Source: Pseudoflavitalea sp. G-6-1-2 | Lineage (GTDB): Bacteria; Bacteroidota; Bacteroidia; Chitinophagales; Chitinophagaceae | Direction: 5' to 3' | NCBI RefSeq assembly: GCF_012927185.1 | Contig: NZ_JABBGB010000002.1 | Coordinates: 744,001-808,000, forward strand | DNA: 64,000 bases | The notes under the pieces: model-generated | Seen by the model: only the letters and a program-made list of their open reading frames with translations | Databases searched by the model: none | What the model was told of the DNA's origin: nothing | Shown here: in pieces, positions 1 to 8,968 of the stretch | How the letters are laid out: every line of letters begins with the position of its first letter | Numbering within the stretch: position 1 is the stretch's first letter | Program-made: the position numbers and the translations under genes

Positions 1-1
1 G

Positions 2-1414
2 GCTGTAGTGGGCGCTTATGTGCCACTCCGTAACATTGCAGATCAGGCCTACTACATGGACGAAATGCGCGCAGACAACACGCATTACGAATTCAACGCC
101 AAAGACCGCGGTGGCGCTGGCTTTGAACAATTGGGCGATTTTACAGACAATGCACAAAACGGCGTTACGGGCGCCCGGTACAACCATGCGTATAGTGGCA
201 TACATCGCTGCAACACCATTCTCGACAGACTGGAAAAGATCAAATTTTCCATGGACGAAAAAGATAAAAAGCAAATCACTGGCGAAGCAAAAGCATTGCG
301 CGCACATTACTATTTCGATCTGGTTCGTCATTTCGGAAAAGTGCCGCTGCCGTTGCACGAACTGCTTTCGACCGATCCCAAACAGGTGTTTCTGCCACGT
401 ACCAGTGTAGACTCCGTGTACAATCAGATTGTTGCAGATTTCACAGATGCACTGAGCTTGCTCGAAGCACCTGAAGTTCCGTCTTCAGGCAGAATGAACA
501 AAGCCGTGGTAGCATGCGAACTCGGCCTGGTGTACATCACGCGTAAGCAATGGGATAAAGCAGTGCCGCTGTTGCAAAGTGTAACCGGCATGAAATACGA
601 TCTGTTGCCGAACTATCGCGACAACTTCGATCCTGCAAAGAAAGGCACCAATAAAGAAGCCATCTTCGAAGTGCAGTATAAATCGGGCACCGACGGACAA
701 CAGAGCATCTATCCTTATCGTTTTATGCCTGTAACGGATAGCAGCAAAGCCATGCTGGATATAGAGTTCAACAATCAGAACGGAGGATGGAACACCCCTA
801 CCGCCGACCTGATGAGACAGTACGAAGCCGACGACAAACGCATGAATGCCAGCATCGGATTCTTCGAAGGATATGTGGGCAGCAACGGCGTATTCAAAGT
901 AGAGAAACTGGTAACGGAAGATGCCAGAACCTACGTAACACCTCCGGGAAAAACATCGAGGGTGTTTATCAAGAAGTACTATTTCTACCCCTACAAGATA
1001 CCAGCGTACAATACAGATCAGAACTGGCCGGTATTCCGTCTCGGCGGCGTGTTGCTGTTGCTGGCAGAAGCTTTGAACGAAAACAACCAGAGCAGCGAAG
1101 CGCTCGCGCCGCTGAACCGGGTGAGGCAACGTGCCGGATTACTTACGCCCATCTCCAATACCGATCAGGCGCAGCTGCGTGACATCATAGCCAAAGAGCA
1201 GCGTCTCGAACTCGCATTCGAGAACTATCGCTGGCCCGATCTGGTGAGAACCGGTAAAGCCGCACAGGTGATGACGGCGCATGGTCTCGAAATGAAATCG
1301 CTCTACGGCTATCTTTCTGCTGATGCTTACAACGTAACGGAAAAGAAATACATTTATCCCATTCCAGCCCGTGAGATGCAGCAGAACCCTACCTGGACAC
1401 AAAATGATTATTGA
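2..1414 (+). CDS. SusD/RagB-family nutrient-binding outer-membrane lipoprotein (5' truncated)
   Basis: The frame is open to the window edge (GCT GTA GTG GGC), so the N-terminus with signal peptide and lipobox cysteine lies upstream. The 470 visible residues compare with about 480-600 for the family. Family hallmarks seen are ALRAHYYFDLVRHFGKVPL in the TPR-like half, a LLLAEALNE...LNRVRQRAGL segment, an EQRLELAFENYRWPDLVRTG segment and the closing IPAREMQQNPTWTQNDY, which is how SusD proteins usually end. SusD proteins sit on the cell surface and act as a lid for the SusC TonB-dependent pore. The SusC partner is expected just upstream. GH106 and GH28 enzymes follow directly, so a rhamnose/galacturonate-containing glycan is the likely ligand (inference). 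Confidence 0.93.
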   Translation, partial: AVVGAYVPLRNIADQAYYMDEMRADNTHYEFNAKDRGGAGFEQLGDFTDNAQNGVTGARYNHAYSGIHRCNTILDRLEKIKFSMDEKDKKQITGEAKALRAHYYFDLVRHFGKVPLPLHELLSTDPKQVFLPRTSVDSVYNQIVADFTDALSLLEAPEVPSSGRMNKAVVACELGLVYITRKQWDKAVPLLQSVTGMKYDLLPNYRDNFDPAKKGTNKEAIFEVQYKSGTDGQQSIYPYRFMPVTDSSKAMLDIEFNNQNGGWNTPTADLMRQYEADDKRMNASIGFFEGYVGSNGVFKVEKLVTEDARTYVTPPGKTSRVFIKKYYFYPYKIPAYNTDQNWPVFRLGGVLLLLAEALNENNQSSEALAPLNRVRQRAGLLTPISNTDQAQLRDIIAKEQRLELAFENYRWPDLVRTGKAAQVMTAHGLEMKSLYGYLSADAYNVTEKKYIYPIPAREMQQNPTWTQNDY

Positions 1415-1457
1415 TCCTCTATTTTGAAAATAATGACCTTGATAAGAACATGGTTGT

Positions 1458-1465
1458 TATATTTG
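1458..1465 (+). promoter_or_regulatory. Candidate Bacteroidota -7 element ahead of the GH106 gene
   Basis: TATATTTG matches the TAnnTTTG consensus exactly. A TTG lies at 1439-1441, 16 bases upstream, slightly closer than the usual 19-21. The element would start a transcript about 30 bases before the ATG at 1499. It lies inside a possible longer upstream reading frame (ATG at 1424), which argues for the 1499 start. It could give GH106 an internal promoter separate from susD. Confidence 0.35.
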
Positions 1466-1498
1466 GAAAAGCCAGCCCATAAACCCCCAATCAGACAG

Positions 1499-4351
1499 AT
1501 GAAACGCAGAACATTTTTATTGCAAGGCGGACTTCTTTCTACGGGATATGCACTGCTCAGCGCTTCCCCATCGTGGGCATCCACTTTATTACCAGCCGGC
1601 AAAGCCGGGAAGGATGAGCTCTATGAATTATTCAGAAATCCTCCCGCCATCTATCGCCCGTTCGTGCGCTGGTGGTGGAATGGCGATAAAGTGGAAAAAG
1701 CAGAACTGATCCGCGAACTGCATGTGATGAAAGAAGCGGGCATCGGCGGTATAGAAATCAATCCCATCAAATTCCCTGCCCTCGCAAACGATCTGGGCAA
1801 ACCTACACTTCGCTGGCTGAGTCCTGAATGGACAGATGCCCTCGAAGCCACCCTGAAAGAAGCGAAGCAGATAGGCCTCACCAGCGACCTCATCGTTGGC
1901 TCCGGATGGCCATTCGGAGCTGAATACCTCGAAGGAGAAGAACGTTGTCAATTGATGGTAATTGGTGCAAAAAAACTGGAAGGCCCGCTCGAATATGAAG
2001 TGTCGGAATTCGAAATGTTGAAAGAAGCAGACCCTACCCTGCAATCCCCCTTCGGCGGAAGAACGCTCGATATGGTGAGCCTCAAACTGGCTCCCGCAAA
2101 AATGAGCAGTCTAACCGAAGTGCGCGACCTGTCTCATCTTATCGGAAAACGCACTTACAAGATCGATATTCCCAAAGGCAAATGGGTGCTTTATGCGCAG
2201 GTGAAGATCACTGGTTTTATGGAAGTGATCAATGGCGCGCCCGGCGCTGAAGGTCCGGTGTTGAATCACTACGATGAAAAAGCAGTGAAGAAGTACCTCA
2301 ATCATATGACGGATTCCATTCAGAACAGAATGGGTCCATTATCGCCTTACATCCGCTCCTTCTTTGCCGACAGCATGGAGCAGGAAGGCGCCAACTGGAC
2401 GGCCGATATGGCGGCAGAATTTCAGAAACGACGCGGCTACGATCTCATGCCCTACTTCCCTTTTATGATGTTCAAAATAGGGAGCATGGGTAATGCTGTA
2501 GACTACGATTACGCTTCATCATTTACGCCTGACTTTATTGATGTTTTACAACGCGTTCGTTACGATTTCGATCTCACCAAATCTGAATTGCTCGAAGAAC
2601 GATTCATAAAAACATTTGTTGAATGGTGCCGTGAGAATAAAGTACGCTCGCGCGCGCAGGCATACGGCCGTGGCTACTTTCTGCTCGAAGGAAGCTTCGA
2701 CATAGACATACCGGAATGCGAAACATGGATCAAGAATGGCATCGGCGGACCGGTGCACGAAACCAATTACCGGATCGGCCGTGCAAATACCATGATCAAC
2801 AAATGGGTGTCGTCTGCAGCACACCTCAAAGGCAAACGACTGATCAGTTGCGAAGAGCTCACCAATACCGATATGGTGTTCAACGACACACTGGAGATAC
2901 AGAAAGTTGCCGGAGATCAGAGCACCATCTCAGGTGTTACGCACGCTGTCTTTCACGGATTCAATTATTCTCCGCCCGATGCACCATTTCCCGGATGGAT
3001 CAGATATGGCGCATACTTCAGCGAGCACAACACCTGGTGGCCGCATTTCAGAAAATTCACCGATTACAAGGCAAGGTTCTCTGCATTGTTTCAGCATGCA
3101 GATATGTTTGCAGACATCGCAGTGCTTCCTCCTGTGAACGATATGTGGAATATCTATTCAGCACAGAACGAACCATTCCCTACCATCACACATCCGGATT
3201 ATCTGGTGAATGTATGGGAAGCGATGCATCGCTGCGGCAATGGCTGCGATTATGTGAGCGATAAAGTGATCCGCGATGCGCAGATCAAAAACGGCCAACT
3301 GGTGTATGGGCCACGCTCCTGGCATACACTCGTATTGATTCAGGTAGAAAGAATAGACCCGGAGACCACTGCAAAGCTGCTGCAATTTGTACAGGCAGGC
3401 GGAAAGATCTTCTGCATTGAAACCATTCCGTACAAATCACTTGGCTTGAACAACTGGGAAGCGCGCGAACGCGAAGTGCAGTCGCATATTGCTCAGTTGA
3501 AGAATTACCCCGATCGGTTTGTATTCATCAGAAAACCGGAAAAAGATTTCACAGCCTGGTACAAGCAAATACAGCAGCAATACAATATCACGCCTTATGT
3601 GAAAGTGGATCAACCCACACAGTATGTAACGCAGGTGCGTTATCAGGGTGGCGACAAAGAGATGCTGCTTTTCATCAACTCCAACATGAACGAGAGCTTT
3701 GCCATGCCCGTAACTATAACACCGGAGCTGCTTCATAAAAAGCAGGCATGGGTATGGGATGCAGATACCGGCGCACGATACAGGATGGAGATCAGCGGTC
3801 AGTTCGATCTGAATTTGGGTCCGGCTGAAGCAAGACTGCTGGTATTCGACAAGGAGAAAAAAGGTAAGCCATACAAAGCGCCGGTGCTCAGCGGAACTGC
3901 TGCCACCGATATCCCTGCTGCATGGCAGGCCACCTTCAAACATATCGACGGAACAGAAAAAACGGTAACACTGCCTCAATTGAAAGACCTCAAAGAGCTT
4001 GCAGACTGGGTGAATTTTTCAGGAACGGTAACGTACAGAACAACCATTGATGTAACGGACAAATCGAAAGCGCAGTGGCTCAATCTCGGCAAAGTGCAGG
4101 GCGTCTCAACAGTTACCGTAAACGGAAAAGATGCCGGAACAAAATGGTATGGAAGAAGGATCTACGATCTCAGTGCATACCTTGTGCAAGGCAGCAACAC
4201 CATTGAAGTAGCCGTAGTAACTACCATGGGCAATTACATGAAAACACTCACCGATAACCCTGTTGCGCAGTACTGGACCAATTCGCCGAAGAAGAATCAG
4301 CCGATACAATCGATGGGACTGATTGGTCCGGTTACCTGTTATGGATCGTAA
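1499..4351 (+). CDS. GH106-family glycoside hydrolase (alpha-L-rhamnosidase type)
   Basis: This 950-residue secreted enzyme starts with MKRRTFLLQGG, a twin-arginine-like signal, followed by a hydrophobic stretch ending near PSWAS. I chose ATG 1499 over the in-frame ATG at 1424 because it starts at the signal peptide. The segment YRPFVRWWWNGD...ELHVMKEAGIGGIEI at the start of the mature protein is typical of GH106 catalytic barrels. FFADSMEQEG and LISCEELTNTD further on carry acidic residues of the kind used in the active site, but I did not assign the catalytic pair. A C-terminal jelly roll is suggested by LNLGKVQGVSTVTVNG. GH106 enzymes release L-rhamnose from rhamnogalacturonans. The position between susD and a GH28 gene supports a pectin-type locus. 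Confidence 0.85.
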   Translation: MKRRTFLLQGGLLSTGYALLSASPSWASTLLPAGKAGKDELYELFRNPPAIYRPFVRWWWNGDKVEKAELIRELHVMKEAGIGGIEINPIKFPALANDLGKPTLRWLSPEWTDALEATLKEAKQIGLTSDLIVGSGWPFGAEYLEGEERCQLMVIGAKKLEGPLEYEVSEFEMLKEADPTLQSPFGGRTLDMVSLKLAPAKMSSLTEVRDLSHLIGKRTYKIDIPKGKWVLYAQVKITGFMEVINGAPGAEGPVLNHYDEKAVKKYLNHMTDSIQNRMGPLSPYIRSFFADSMEQEGANWTADMAAEFQKRRGYDLMPYFPFMMFKIGSMGNAVDYDYASSFTPDFIDVLQRVRYDFDLTKSELLEERFIKTFVEWCRENKVRSRAQAYGRGYFLLEGSFDIDIPECETWIKNGIGGPVHETNYRIGRANTMINKWVSSAAHLKGKRLISCEELTNTDMVFNDTLEIQKVAGDQSTISGVTHAVFHGFNYSPPDAPFPGWIRYGAYFSEHNTWWPHFRKFTDYKARFSALFQHADMFADIAVLPPVNDMWNIYSAQNEPFPTITHPDYLVNVWEAMHRCGNGCDYVSDKVIRDAQIKNGQLVYGPRSWHTLVLIQVERIDPETTAKLLQFVQAGGKIFCIETIPYKSLGLNNWEAREREVQSHIAQLKNYPDRFVFIRKPEKDFTAWYKQIQQQYNITPYVKVDQPTQYVTQVRYQGGDKEMLLFINSNMNESFAMPVTITPELLHKKQAWVWDADTGARYRMEISGQFDLNLGPAEARLLVFDKEKKGKPYKAPVLSGTAATDIPAAWQATFKHIDGTEKTVTLPQLKDLKELADWVNFSGTVTYRTTIDVTDKSKAQWLNLGKVQGVSTVTVNGKDAGTKWYGRRIYDLSAYLVQGSNTIEVAVVTTMGNYMKTLTDNPVAQYWTNSPKKNQPIQSMGLIGPVTCYGS

Positions 4352-4384
4352 ACCATCATCCAATAACATTCAACCTTGCTGCAT

Positions 4385-5854
4385 ATGAACATACAACGCA
4401 TTCCGGTACTGCTGATACTGCTGGTGACGATGTTCACGGCAACAGCGAAAGACTACCCTGCTTCGCTCTTCGGCATTCGCTCAGACGGCGTAACGCTGAA
4501 TACACGGAGCATTCAGTATGCCATCGATTATATCAGCAAGCAAGGCGGAGGGCGGCTTGTATTCTATGTGGGCCGTTATCTTACCGGCTCCATTCATATG
4601 CGATCGGATGTAACTATTCATCTCAACGAAGGCGCCACACTTGTTGGTTCTCTCAACCCATTCGATTATGATAAGAATGGCTGGACGGCCCTCATCTTTG
4701 CGCGTGATGTACAAAATATCGGCATCACAGGTTTGGGCGTGATAGATGGACAAGGCCGCCAACTCGCCTTCAATGTTGTTGACATCATACAAAAAGGATT
4801 GTTGAAAGATCCTTTCCGGTACGACAGACCCGAAGCGGATGCAAGAGCCGTGATACTCAACTTCAGCAACTGCGAAAATGTAACGATGCGCCGCGTAACC
4901 CTCCGCAATTCGGCCAGCTGGGTGCAGGTGTATGAGCAATGCAGCAACCTCACACTCGACAGCATTCATGTAGACAGTAAAGCCTATTGGAACAACGACG
5001 GCATCGATATAGTGGATTGCGAAAAAGTGCGCATCACCAACTGTTATGTAGATTCCGACGACGACGGCATATGCATCAAATCGCATACACCCGGCAAAGC
5101 AAACAGGGATATCGAGATCAGGAACAATACCATCCGTTCATCGGCCAATGGCATCAAGTTCGGAACGGCAACGCAGGGAGGATTCAGCAATATCCGCATC
5201 ATCAATAACCGGGTGTTCGACACTTATCGTTCTGCAATAACACTGGCGTCGGTGGATGGTGGGTATGTAGAGCATGTCGTTGTGGATAGTTTATATGCCA
5301 CCACAACAGGCAATGCAATATTCCTGCGCATCGGAGAGCGGATCAACAACAGAAAAGGGAGGATGGAAAACATTACCATCAGCAATCTGTATTGCGAAGT
5401 GCCACAAACCAAGCCAGATGCGGGTTACGAGTATGAGGGACCTTATGAGGATATGCCGCGGAATATTTCACCGGCGGGCATTGTGGGATTACCCGATGCC
5501 ATGATCAGCAATATCACACTCAGCAATATCACCATTAAATATCCGGGTGGCGGCAATCCGTTGTTTGCAAAAGTTGGATTGGATGAGCTGAATAAAGTGC
5601 CGGAGAAAATTACGGGCTATCCGGAATTCTCCATGTTCGGAGAGCTGCCTGCATGGGGTTTGTATGTGCGCCATGCTAAGAACATCAAAGTGAATAACCT
5701 GGTGCTGATTGCGGACAAGAAAGATTATCGTGCTGCGATTGTATTGGACGATGTGCATGATTCATCTTTCACCGGCATGGATATAAAAGAAGCTGGTGCA
5801 AAGAGCAGGAAGCCTCTGCACCAGCATCAAAGTAAAAACATTACAACCAAATAA
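4385..5854 (+). CDS. GH28-type (polygalacturonase-like) right-handed beta-helix enzyme
   Basis: The product has 489 residues with a Sec signal (MNIQRIPVLLILLVTMFTATA). ATG 4385 is preferred to an in-frame TTG nine bases earlier because the signal peptide begins there. The mature protein opens FGIRSDGVTLNT and AIDYISKQGGGRLVF, a standard GH28 start. The GH28 active-site strands are present as YWNNDGIDI (NTD equivalent), DSDDDGICIKS (DD motif) and NGIKFGT. The GHG motif of classical polygalacturonases is not seen, as is common in Bacteroidota exo-acting or rhamnogalacturonan-type members. It follows the GH106 gene by 33 bases and is probably co-transcribed. The likely substrate is a galacturonide linkage in pectin; the exact linkage cannot be told from sequence. 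Confidence 0.85.
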   Translation: MNIQRIPVLLILLVTMFTATAKDYPASLFGIRSDGVTLNTRSIQYAIDYISKQGGGRLVFYVGRYLTGSIHMRSDVTIHLNEGATLVGSLNPFDYDKNGWTALIFARDVQNIGITGLGVIDGQGRQLAFNVVDIIQKGLLKDPFRYDRPEADARAVILNFSNCENVTMRRVTLRNSASWVQVYEQCSNLTLDSIHVDSKAYWNNDGIDIVDCEKVRITNCYVDSDDDGICIKSHTPGKANRDIEIRNNTIRSSANGIKFGTATQGGFSNIRIINNRVFDTYRSAITLASVDGGYVEHVVVDSLYATTTGNAIFLRIGERINNRKGRMENITISNLYCEVPQTKPDAGYEYEGPYEDMPRNISPAGIVGLPDAMISNITLSNITIKYPGGGNPLFAKVGLDELNKVPEKITGYPEFSMFGELPAWGLYVRHAKNIKVNNLVLIADKKDYRAAIVLDDVHDSSFTGMDIKEAGAKSRKPLHQHQSKNITTK

Positions 5855-5860
5855 CAGAAA

Positions 5861-5880
5861 AGTGTGCGTTGATGCACATT
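5861..5880. terminator. Weak hairpin between convergent genes
   Basis: AGTGTGC and GCACATT pair (one G-U) around a 6-base loop, followed on the plus strand by ATTTAG. It fills the 28-base gap between the GH28 stop (5854) and the stop of the minus-strand gene ending at 5883. It is a candidate bidirectional terminator. The U-tract is poor. Confidence 0.35.
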
Positions 5881-5882
5881 AT

Positions 5883-6995
5883 TTAGCGAAGCAGGATTTT
5901 TTCTCTGCGCACATCTCCGGATTTGCTTTGCATGCTAACCACGTGCAATCCTTTCGCATAGTTTCCTGCAGGAATTACAATGAGGTTACCGCCGGTATTG
6001 AGTGAGTGGGAAGCCTTGTACACAGTGTTGCCACCTGCGCCTACAACAGAGATCACTACATTCTGCTGAGCAGGTGATTGCACCTGAATGCGGATGCTGT
6101 TGCCTGCTGCGTTCACTCTCCACTCATTGGAGCGAAGCGCTTCCACTCTTATCAGATTTGAAAATGTAGCATAGCCATTGAGATCGATCTGTCTCAGGCG
6201 ATAGATGTTTGCGCCGCTGGTGGATGCTTTATTATCGGTGTAGCTGTAGTCGATTGGCAGACTGCTATTGCCGTCAGGCGCTTTTGAATACACCAGACCC
6301 AATGTTTCCCAGTTGCTGCCGGCAGCAGAACGTTGCACTTCAAAACCTTTGTTGTTCTGTTCGCTGGCAGTTCTCCAGTTTAACCTGATACCGGAGCCTT
6401 CTGCAAAACCGGTAAAGCCCTTCAAGGTAACCGGCAGCAGTACATTGGTGCTGGGATAACCAGTAATGGTACAACCTCCATTGGAAGTATATCCCAGACC
6501 AGGAAATACAATATTGATTGGAGTATACCCATTGGCGAATGCAGGATCGCAACCACCAGCATTGCAGACAGTAGGCAATGTAATTGAACTGGTTCCCGTA
6601 GTGATGGAATGATCTACTGCGTCGATCTTCATTCCTGAAACACAGTTGATAGATCCCGTGATGTAGATCTTAGCTCCGTCCAGTATTTCGATAGTTCCCG
6701 ACCCGTTGAATGAACCGGAGAATCTGAAGTTTACATTCTCCGCAATACGCAGGGTTCCATCCACTGCCAGTGAATTGATATTGGCATTGGTACAGCCACC
6801 GGGCCAGTTGGAAGTGGCTCCCATACAAAAATCGGAAGTGATGCAAAGCACTTGTCCGGCCGGAATAGTAAATGTGCCTGCCGGTGCTGCCAACAGATCT
6901 GCCTGTGTAAGCGTACAGGCCTGTGAAAATGTTTTAACGGGTACTGACAATGTGGCCAACAGTAAGGCCCAAACGAAAGTGTAGTTTTTTCGCAT
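5883..6995 (-). CDS. Secreted protein with T9SS C-terminal sorting domain, unknown function
   Basis: The 370-residue protein has a Sec signal (MRKNYTFVWALLLATLSVPVKTFSQ). The mature N-terminal half, about residues 26-185, is rich in Cys, Gly and Thr/Ser, with repeated short beta-strand patterns (SLAVDGTLRIAENVNF, SGTIEILDGAKIYITGSI) that suggest a small beta-solenoid. The middle (VTLKGFTGFAEGSGIRLNWRT, NKGFEVQRS, YRLRQIDLNG) is a fibronectin-III-like linker very common just before T9SS tails. The last 80 residues look like a type A sorting domain. It is therefore probably exported to the cell surface or medium. No catalytic motif is visible. It is transcribed away from the sigma-factor operon. 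Confidence 0.75.
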   Translation of the reverse strand: MRKNYTFVWALLLATLSVPVKTFSQACTLTQADLLAAPAGTFTIPAGQVLCITSDFCMGATSNWPGGCTNANINSLAVDGTLRIAENVNFRFSGSFNGSGTIEILDGAKIYITGSINCVSGMKIDAVDHSITTGTSSITLPTVCNAGGCDPAFANGYTPINIVFPGLGYTSNGGCTITGYPSTNVLLPVTLKGFTGFAEGSGIRLNWRTASEQNNKGFEVQRSAAGSNWETLGLVYSKAPDGNSSLPIDYSYTDNKASTSGANIYRLRQIDLNGYATFSNLIRVEALRSNEWRVNAAGNSIRIQVQSPAQQNVVISVVGAGGNTVYKASHSLNTGGNLIVIPAGNYAKGLHVVSMQSKSGDVRREKILLR

Positions 6996-7108
6996 AAATG
7001 TGTGTTTTCCTGAACAATTGAATGAATAGGATCGGGAGGTGGTGTTAGACAGGAAAGACTTAACGGAACCAGCGTGAGTTTTGGGGAGAGGAATCAGGTA
7101 TTTGAATG

Positions 7109-7138
7109 CAAAGATATGGGTTTTATATTATATTCAAT
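7109..7138 (-). promoter_or_regulatory. Bacteroidota promoter for the T9SS protein gene
   Basis: Read on the minus strand, ATTG (7138-7135), an 18-base spacer and TATCTTTG (7116-7109) fit the TTTG-N19-TAnnTTTG promoter consensus of Bacteroidota. Transcription would start near 7104, giving a leader of about 109 bases before the ATG at 6995. Confidence 0.55.
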
Positions 7139-7228
7139 CTTAAGCACATATGAAGTTTTTGCAGTTTAGGCAACCGTTTGCGGGGATTGACCGTTGCTAA
7201 AAATTGTTCTGCCAATTGAAATAAATTG

Positions 7229-7236
7229 TACTTTGG
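7229..7236 (+). promoter_or_regulatory. Possible -7 element of the ECF sigma gene
   Basis: TACTTTGG differs from TAnnTTTG at one position. A TTG at 7204-7206 lies 22 bases upstream. The predicted transcript would begin only a few bases before the GTG at 7248. Listed as weak. Confidence 0.25.
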
Positions 7237-7247
7237 CAGTACTGCCT

Positions 7248-7820
7248 GTGAGTGCAATTACCCCACATAACGAACCCAACCATCACGAAGATGACGTTCA
7301 GGAACAGCTTTTTCAGGAGCTTTTCCGCGAATATGAGCATCGTCTTTATGTATTTGTGATGAAGGTGTTACGCTCCGATGCCACTGCCAAAGACATCATT
7401 CAGGATGTATTTCTCAAGCTCTGGACCATCCGCAATCAGCTTACCGAAATAGAGAATATCAACGCTTTTTTGTATCGGCTTACCGAAAACCGGGTGTACG
7501 ATCATCTGCGTGCTGCCGCCACACGCCAGGAGCACCGTCAGAAATTATGGCAGCAATTGCAGAAATCTCTCCACACCGAAACTGAAATGCTGGAGAAGAA
7601 AGAGTTCCATGGCATCATCCGCGAAGCCATCAATCAGCTTCCTCCACAGCGCAAGACTGTTTATCTGCTCAACAAGAATGAAGGACTGAAACAAAAAGAG
7701 ATCGCAGAGAAACTGCAGCTCTCCCCCAATACGGTACGCAATCATCTCGCGGAAGCCATCCGGCAGATAGGTTCCTATGTGAAGAAGAATATCAATGGAT
7801 TCTTCTCCTTCCTTCTCTAA
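7248..7820 (+). CDS. ECF-type RNA polymerase sigma factor (sigma-70 family)
   Basis: About 190 residues. Region 2 is seen as LFREYEHRLYVFVMKVLRSD and AKDIIQDVFLKLWTIR, and region 4 as AINQLPPQRKTVYLLNKNEG followed by the helix-turn-helix EIAEKLQLSPNTVRNHLAEA. The longest open frame begins at TTG 7194. I prefer GTG 7248 because the first 18 codons would add residues absent from the family and overlap a possible promoter. A FecR gene follows 67 bases downstream, then susC with an STN domain, the standard arrangement of trans-envelope signalling. The sigma factor probably drives the susC operon when the SusC transducer is loaded with ligand. Confidence 0.92.
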   Translation: MSAITPHNEPNHHEDDVQEQLFQELFREYEHRLYVFVMKVLRSDATAKDIIQDVFLKLWTIRNQLTEIENINAFLYRLTENRVYDHLRAAATRQEHRQKLWQQLQKSLHTETEMLEKKEFHGIIREAINQLPPQRKTVYLLNKNEGLKQKEIAEKLQLSPNTVRNHLAEAIRQIGSYVKKNINGFFSFLL

Positions 7821-7887
7821 ACTTCATTGGTAAAATTTTTTTTCAACCGCACTGGTAGATTTTATTCACTCATCCGTCTGATACGGT

Positions 7888-8883
7888 ATGACGAATAAAA
7901 CCGAGATCCTTTTCCAGAAGTTCATCGACGGAACCTGTACCGAACAGGAGTTCAATGAACTGATGGATCTATTGCAAACCAACCAGCATGAAGCGCCGGT
8001 ACGTGCCATGCTGCAAAAGGTTTATACCCAGATAGAGCAAACCATTCCATCACAAACATTTGTGGATTCGAGCGGAAGCCTCCGTCCAGAGCAGGTGGAA
8101 GAACCAGCACCGGCCATACGACCGGTGGTTCGCAACAATTTCACCAGAATTGCGGTGGCAGCCGTTACACTGCTGGTGGTATCGCTGATCACATGGGTAT
8201 TGATACCGCATGAAAAAGACCCCAAACATCCTGCATTGTCGCAGATTGTGAAACGCTCCACGGAGAAGAAAGAACTGCAACACCTTGTATTGCCCGATGG
8301 CACACAGGTGTGGCTGAATGCAGCGAGTGAGCTCACCTACCCTCCCGCATTCAATGGCAACAGCCGCGAAGTATATCTCACCGGAGAAGCATTCTTCGAT
8401 GTGAAACATGCGGAGAAGATCCCTTTCATCATCCACACCGGTAAAGTGGTGACGCGTGTACTGGGAACGGCTTTCAACATCCGCGCCTATCCCGATCAGA
8501 AATCGATCAGCGTGGAAGTGAAACGCGGAAAAGTAGAAGTGAGCAAAGCCAACAAAGTACTGGCAACACTTACACCGGGACAGGCAGTGCAGGTGCCATC
8601 ATCCGGCAAAGAAGCGGCGGTGAAGCAGGTGAAAGAAACGGAAGTAGCTGAATGGACAGAAGGCAAACTGCATTATCGCGATCAGCCGCTGAAAGAGATC
8701 ATCAGCGATCTCGAACGCACTTTCAATGTGGAGATAGAAGTGATGGATATCAGTCTGCTCGACGAACCTGTGAACACCACCATCGAAAAACAAAAAGGAA
8801 TTGAAGCGGCATTGCTGCAGTTCTGTGAACTCTATAAACTGAAACTGGAAAGAAACCAAACTAAGTTCATCATAAAAAAGTAA
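7888..8883 (+). CDS. FecR-family anti-sigma factor
   Basis: This 331-residue inner-membrane protein has a cytoplasmic N-terminus (LFQKFIDGTCTEQEFNELMDLL, about residues 8-30), one membrane helix near residues 86-107 (IAVAAVTLLVVSLITWVLI) and a periplasmic FecR domain. That domain is marked by LVLPDGTQVWLNAASELTYP, REVYLTGEAFFDV and VLGTAFNIRAY. The C-terminal region (LHYRDQPLKEIISDLERTFNVEIEV) is the DUF4974-type subdomain that contacts the STN domain of the outer-membrane transducer. It lies between the sigma gene and susC and should hold the sigma factor inactive until SusC signals. Confidence 0.94.
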   Translation: MTNKTEILFQKFIDGTCTEQEFNELMDLLQTNQHEAPVRAMLQKVYTQIEQTIPSQTFVDSSGSLRPEQVEEPAPAIRPVVRNNFTRIAVAAVTLLVVSLITWVLIPHEKDPKHPALSQIVKRSTEKKELQHLVLPDGTQVWLNAASELTYPPAFNGNSREVYLTGEAFFDVKHAEKIPFIIHTGKVVTRVLGTAFNIRAYPDQKSISVEVKRGKVEVSKANKVLATLTPGQAVQVPSSGKEAAVKQVKETEVAEWTEGKLHYRDQPLKEIISDLERTFNVEIEVMDISLLDEPVNTTIEKQKGIEAALLQFCELYKLKLERNQTKFIIKK

Positions 8884-8894
8884 GCAAAAAGAAA

Positions 8895-8920
8895 CCGTTA
8901 CCGGTGGCACCCGATAACGG
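8895..8920 (+). promoter_or_regulatory. Intercistronic hairpin between fecR and susC
   Basis: CCGTTA and TAACGG pair perfectly, and after one mismatch CGG and CCG extend the stem. Downstream comes CGGATGTTTTATT, a short T-rich run. The hairpin begins 12 bases after the fecR stop and could be a partial terminator or mRNA-stability element separating the regulatory genes from the highly expressed susCD part. Confidence 0.4.
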
Positions 8921-8968
8921 CGGATGTTTTATTAACCACTTTTTGAATTAACAAAACCAATCAAAGCT

